NCBI RefSeq assembly: GCF_002217285.1
Contig: NZ_MUGW01000018.1
Location: 45,911 to 109,910, forward strand
DNA length: 64,000 bases
Reading direction: 5' to 3'
Source: Flavobacterium hercynium
GTDB taxonomy: Bacteria > Bacteroidota > Bacteroidia > Flavobacteriales > Flavobacteriaceae
Shown here: piece after piece, positions 61,994 to 64,000 of the stretch
Position numbering within the stretch: the first letter of the stretch is position 1
Layout of the letters: every line of letters begins with the position of its first letter
Notes under the pieces: generated by a model
Seen by the model: the letters and a program-made list of their open reading frames with translations, nothing else
Told to the model about the DNA's origin: nothing
Database searches by the model: none
Program-made: the position numbers and the translations under genes

Positions 61994-62078
61994 TATTTGT
62001 AATTGGTTTTAGTTCTGGTAATACAAGGCTTTACTTCTTTACCTCTGCTAGTGCGAAGATATCTTTATTTTTTATATT

Positions 62079-62129
62079 ACGCGGATGAGACTGATTCGCT
62101 TTGCGAAAACGCAGATTTATACGGATTCT
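62079..62129. repeat. Dispersed intergenic element with hairpin
   Basis: GCGGATGAGACTGATTCGC then TTTGCGAAAACGCAG; the core TTCGC-TTT-GCGAA can fold. It is of a type I recognise as scattered in Flavobacterium intergenic DNA, but I cannot count copies here. Confidence 0.45.
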
Positions 62130-62168
62130 TTTTTTTGTTATTCATATTTCGTATAACTCTACTAAATA

Positions 62169-62244
62169 CCTAACAGGTCTTGGAGACCTGTTAGGATAAC
62201 GCATCTCAATTACATTTCCTAACAGGTTTTTAAAACCTGTTAGG
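62169..62244. repeat. Two tandem hairpins with CCTAACAGGT arms
   Basis: First hairpin 62169-62195 (12-bp arms CCTAACAGGTCT / AGACCTGTTAGG), second 62218-62244 (13-bp arms CCTAACAGGTTTT and complement, one-base centre). They follow the stop of the HTH gene at 62252, so they could end its transcript, but they lack T tails and look like a dispersed palindrome family. Confidence 0.75.
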
Positions 62245-62251
62245 TATAGAA

Positions 62252-62485
62252 CTACAACTCAAAATCGAGAAATTCTTTTGGATGAATATTCAAACCTTTT
62301 GCCAATTGTAACATTGAAGATAATTGTATGTTTATTTCTCCCTTTTCAATTTTACTAATATTACTATGATCAATATCGCATCTTTGAGCTAACTGTCTAT
62401 AGCTTAAATTTTGGTCTAATCTAAATTTTTCAATTTGTTTTCCAAACTTAATTTGAAAATCGACTTTTTCAGCATTATCAATCAT
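62252..62485 (-). CDS. XRE-family HTH regulator (last of four)
   Basis: 77 residues, one HTH domain: KFRLDQNLSYRQLAQRCDID, HSNISKIEKGEINIQLSSML, LAKGLNIHPKEFLDFEL. The end closely resembles the 62934 protein (LSSxxxLAKGLxxHPxEF), showing common descent. Its ATG overlaps the stop of the upstream gene by one base (TAATG). Confidence 0.85.
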   Translation of the reverse strand: MIDNAEKVDFQIKFGKQIEKFRLDQNLSYRQLAQRCDIDHSNISKIEKGEINIQLSSMLQLAKGLNIHPKEFLDFEL

Positions 62486-62808
62486 TACTTCTTTGTATTA
62501 CTAATAAAGTCATCATTGATTTTTGTTCCATATTTTTCTTCTATCAGTTTAAAAAAATCTGAAATTGCAATTTTTCTATAAAAACAAATTATTGCCAAAG
62601 TCGACATCGGAATTCTGTATCCATCATTCTCTCTGATTTTTGTTAAAACATGTGGATGTATTCCATATTCTTTACTTTGAGAAAGATTAGATTTTTTCTC
62701 ATCAATCCATTCAGCATTAATGTAATTACATATTAATTTATCCAACAAGAAGACTCTTGTTGATTCCTCATCAACAGATTTTACTTTACTACCGTCCTTC
62801 TTTACCAT
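62485..62808 (-). CDS. Divergent HTH-like protein
   Basis: 107 residues. The N-terminal 40 residues (VKKDGSKVKSVDEESTRVFL) are not recognised. The rest aligns with an XRE HTH: NLSQSKEYGIHPHVLTKIRE, YRIPMSTLAIICFYRKIAIS, DFFKLIEEKYG. The recognition-helix region keeps the pattern but is diverged. It is translationally coupled with the HTH gene that follows. It lies 125 bases after the 62934 gene. Confidence 0.65.
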   Translation of the reverse strand: MVKKDGSKVKSVDEESTRVFLLDKLICNYINAEWIDEKKSNLSQSKEYGIHPHVLTKIRENDGYRIPMSTLAIICFYRKIAISDFFKLIEEKYGTKINDDFISNTKK

Positions 62809-62933
62809 TTGAACAAATAAAAAAAATATTTACATTCTTGATTGACAAGATGATCGCGCCAGCGTAAAGGAAAAGAACAAGATTTCGAATTTCTGTCGTT
62901 ATTTCTCTGCCAGTATTAAACAGAGTAACTTTT

Positions 62934-63218
62934 CTATTTATTCTTCTCTAAATTATTTATTGAATCTAGTTCTTTATAATATTTATCGAAATCAAAATCA
63001 ATATTAAAAAATTCACTAGGATGAACTCTAAGTCCTTTTGCAAGTTCTATCAAACTTGAAAGCTGGCAATCAATTCGATTGTTAGCAATATTACTAATCT
63101 TTCCGCTATGAATCTCACACTGGGATGCGATTTTACTATATGCTACGTCTCCCTTTAATGATTTTACCTTCTGTGCGATCAGCTCTTTAATTTCCTTGGT
63201 TTTATTTTCGTTCTTCAT
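62934..63218 (-). CDS. XRE-family HTH regulator
   Basis: 94 residues. HTH at about 15-65: VAYSKIASQCEIHSGKISNI, ANNRIDCQLSSLIELAKGLR, VHPSEFFNIDF. A short charged C-terminal tail (YYKELDSINNLEKNK) follows. It starts 15 bases after the stop of the upstream 63234 HTH gene, so it is in the same operon. Confidence 0.85.
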   Translation of the reverse strand: MKNENKTKEIKELIAQKVKSLKGDVAYSKIASQCEIHSGKISNIANNRIDCQLSSLIELAKGLRVHPSEFFNIDFDFDKYYKELDSINNLEKNK

Positions 63219-63233
63219 TACGATCTTTTAATA

Positions 63234-63458
63234 CTAATCAAAGAAGTCCTTTATATCAACTTTTAAAGCGCGAGCAATCATTGTAAGTGTTTTGACTGTT
63301 GGGTTTGTTTCTCCTCTTTCAATCCTGCTAACCTGATTTTCTGACATACCAATTTCAATAGCTAATTTTGATTGAGAATAATTAGTTCTTTTCTCTCTAA
63401 TTTGCCTTATAGTAGATCCTAATTTAACCTGTATACTATTTAATTCTTTTTCTTCCAC
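63234..63458 (-). CDS. XRE-family HTH regulator (first of four)
   Basis: 74 residues with a GTG start at 63458 (no in-frame ATG is present; the ATG at 63460 is out of frame). One canonical HTH: IRQIREKRTNYSQSKLAIEI, GMSENQVSRIERGETNPTVK, TLTMIARALKVDIKDFFD. It is the best-preserved HTH of the group and is next to the 52-bp palindrome, so it is the most likely binder and autoregulator. Confidence 0.88.
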   Translation of the reverse strand: MEEKELNSIQVKLGSTIRQIREKRTNYSQSKLAIEIGMSENQVSRIERGETNPTVKTLTMIARALKVDIKDFFD

Positions 63459-63469
63459 ATGCTAAATTT

Positions 63470-63477
63470 CAAGCATA
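63470..63477 (-). promoter_or_regulatory. Candidate -7 box for the HTH operon
   Basis: TATGCTTG on the minus strand (one mismatch to TAnnTTTG), 11 bases before the GTG at 63458 and touching the palindrome edge. Confidence 0.4.
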
Positions 63478-63526
63478 AAAAAATATAAATCCTACACATA
63501 TATGTGTAGGATTTATATTTTTTTAT
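63475..63526. promoter_or_regulatory. 52-bp perfect palindrome, likely operator between divergent promoters
   Basis: Every base from 63475 to 63526 pairs with its mirror position; the axis lies between 63500 and 63501 and the core is CCTACACATATATGTGTAGG. It fills the space between the minus-strand box at 63470 and the plus-strand box at 63527, covering both -33 regions. A T run follows on each side as part of the symmetry, so a terminator role is also conceivable, but its place in front of two starts favours an operator. Confidence 0.8.
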
Positions 63527-63534
63527 TACATTTG
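63527..63534 (+). promoter_or_regulatory. Promoter -7 box for the gene at 63638
   Basis: TACATTTG matches TAnnTTTG, adjacent to the palindrome and 103 bases before the ATG. Confidence 0.55.
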
Positions 63535-63637
63535 TTATTGAATTTACATACTTGCGAATCTTCCTGATTAAGATATTTGAAACACTAGCGTAGAACATCA
63601 TGGAATTTTACAAGTCAATATATAATATCGTTACCGC

Positions 63638-64000
63638 ATGAAAAAAAATAGAATATCCTTTGAAACTAATTTTTGGGCACATCAGGAATTAGAAAATCCG
63701 TTTGAAGTTATTGATGCCTTTTTTGGATCAGATAGTCTTTCGTATTACAAACAAACATTGAGTGAAATAGTTTTTTATAGAAGTAAAGACGAAGTATACA
63801 AAAAAGATTGTCCCGGAGATGTGTTTTTCAACTATACCGCGATTCGTTCTTTTCTCAGAGCTTGTTCGAGTTTGCAATTCAAAAGTGAAAAATGGAAGAC
63901 AAATAAAGCATCGACTACACAAAGCTCAATTCTCGCGCAAGCTTCCTTAACAGGTGAAGAATATGAAAATCCGTTTATTGTGGGATCAATGCATATTGTT
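63638..64000 (+). CDS. Uncharacterised protein, cut by the window end
   Basis: 121 codons from the ATG at 63638, open to the edge. Translation begins MKKNRISFETNFWAHQELEN and continues with PFEVIDAFFGSDSLSYYKQT, VFYRSKDEVYKKDCPGDVFF, NYTAIRSFLRACSSLQFKSE. No signal peptide and no recognised family. It is controlled from a promoter beside the 52-bp palindrome and therefore probably by the HTH array. An accessory or defence-type operon could begin here, but nothing inside the window proves it. Confidence 0.65.
   Translation, partial: MKKNRISFETNFWAHQELENPFEVIDAFFGSDSLSYYKQTLSEIVFYRSKDEVYKKDCPGDVFFNYTAIRSFLRACSSLQFKSEKWKTNKASTTQSSILAQASLTGEEYENPFIVGSMHIV

Noticed and set aside
62809..62933. Short GC-richer patch (GATCGCGCCAGCG) between HTH genes, perhaps a gene remnant or att site
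   Set aside because: No repeat of it was found elsewhere in the window and no frame across it looks coding.
63728..63922. Minus-strand frame opposite the last gene
   Set aside because: It is opposite to a frame with better codon use starting at 63638 and has no promoter or family match.

Overview
The window reads as chromosomal DNA of a Bacteroidota bacterium, most likely a Flavobacterium. It is AT-rich and carries a SusC/SusD pair, a HmuY-type heme lipoprotein next to its receptor, TPR histidine kinases, DUF4369, DUF5362, DUF6607 and DUF4173 proteins, and many starts preceded by the Bacteroidota -7 box TAnnTTTG rather than a Shine-Dalgarno sequence. Several genes appear to start with TTG or GTG.

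Layout. 1-4500: end of murB, GNAT acetyltransferase, PaiB-like flavoprotein, a glycosyltransferase overlapping a sigma factor gene, a TonB-type protein and a PH-domain protein. 4565-6070: an unusual two-gene unit, an orphan toxin-module-like membrane protein plus a MORN/YwqK-like protein. 6318-14769: mostly housekeeping (M48 protease, lipA, GAPDH, hybrid kinase, lpxK, Nif3-like protein and its coiled-coil partner). 14800-18400: hydrolase, then a winged-helix regulator / P450 / monooxygenase cassette lying between two copies of a dispersed intergenic repeat. 18405-25362: rluF, two tandem stefin-like (cystatin-fold) genes, a TPR kinase/LytTR regulator pair, and a PQQ-type propeller protein. 25512-27867: a three-gene unit with its own HTH regulator and two matching operator-like palindromes. 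28055-31594: corA, folD, ffh. 31873-36479: an MBOAT acyltransferase with two SGNH proteins, a likely extracytoplasmic O-acylation unit. 36807-41383: heme uptake (HmuY lipoprotein, TonB-dependent receptor, divergent DUF6607 protein). 41565-46297: orphan SusCD. 46919-58130: argS, a second TonB-dependent receptor, cutC, fabH, an ABC ATPase, OmpA and lipocalin-like lipoproteins, htpG. 58325-64000: accessory end, with a DUF4369 lipoprotein, a secreted protein pair whose larger member combines a cluster-dead ferredoxin domain with an HEXXH motif, a DUF5362 membrane protein, four HTH genes in a row, and a 52-bp perfect palindrome in front of a divergent gene cut by the window edge.

The strongest candidates for something undescribed are the ferredoxin-like/zincin lipoprotein and its partner (59143-61188), the HTH array with its palindrome (62252-64000), the tandem stefin-like proteins (19319-19931) and the toxin-like/MORN pair (4565-6070). 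No CRISPR array, rRNA, tRNA or insertion sequence was recognised. All family assignments come from reading the protein sequences, without database searches.
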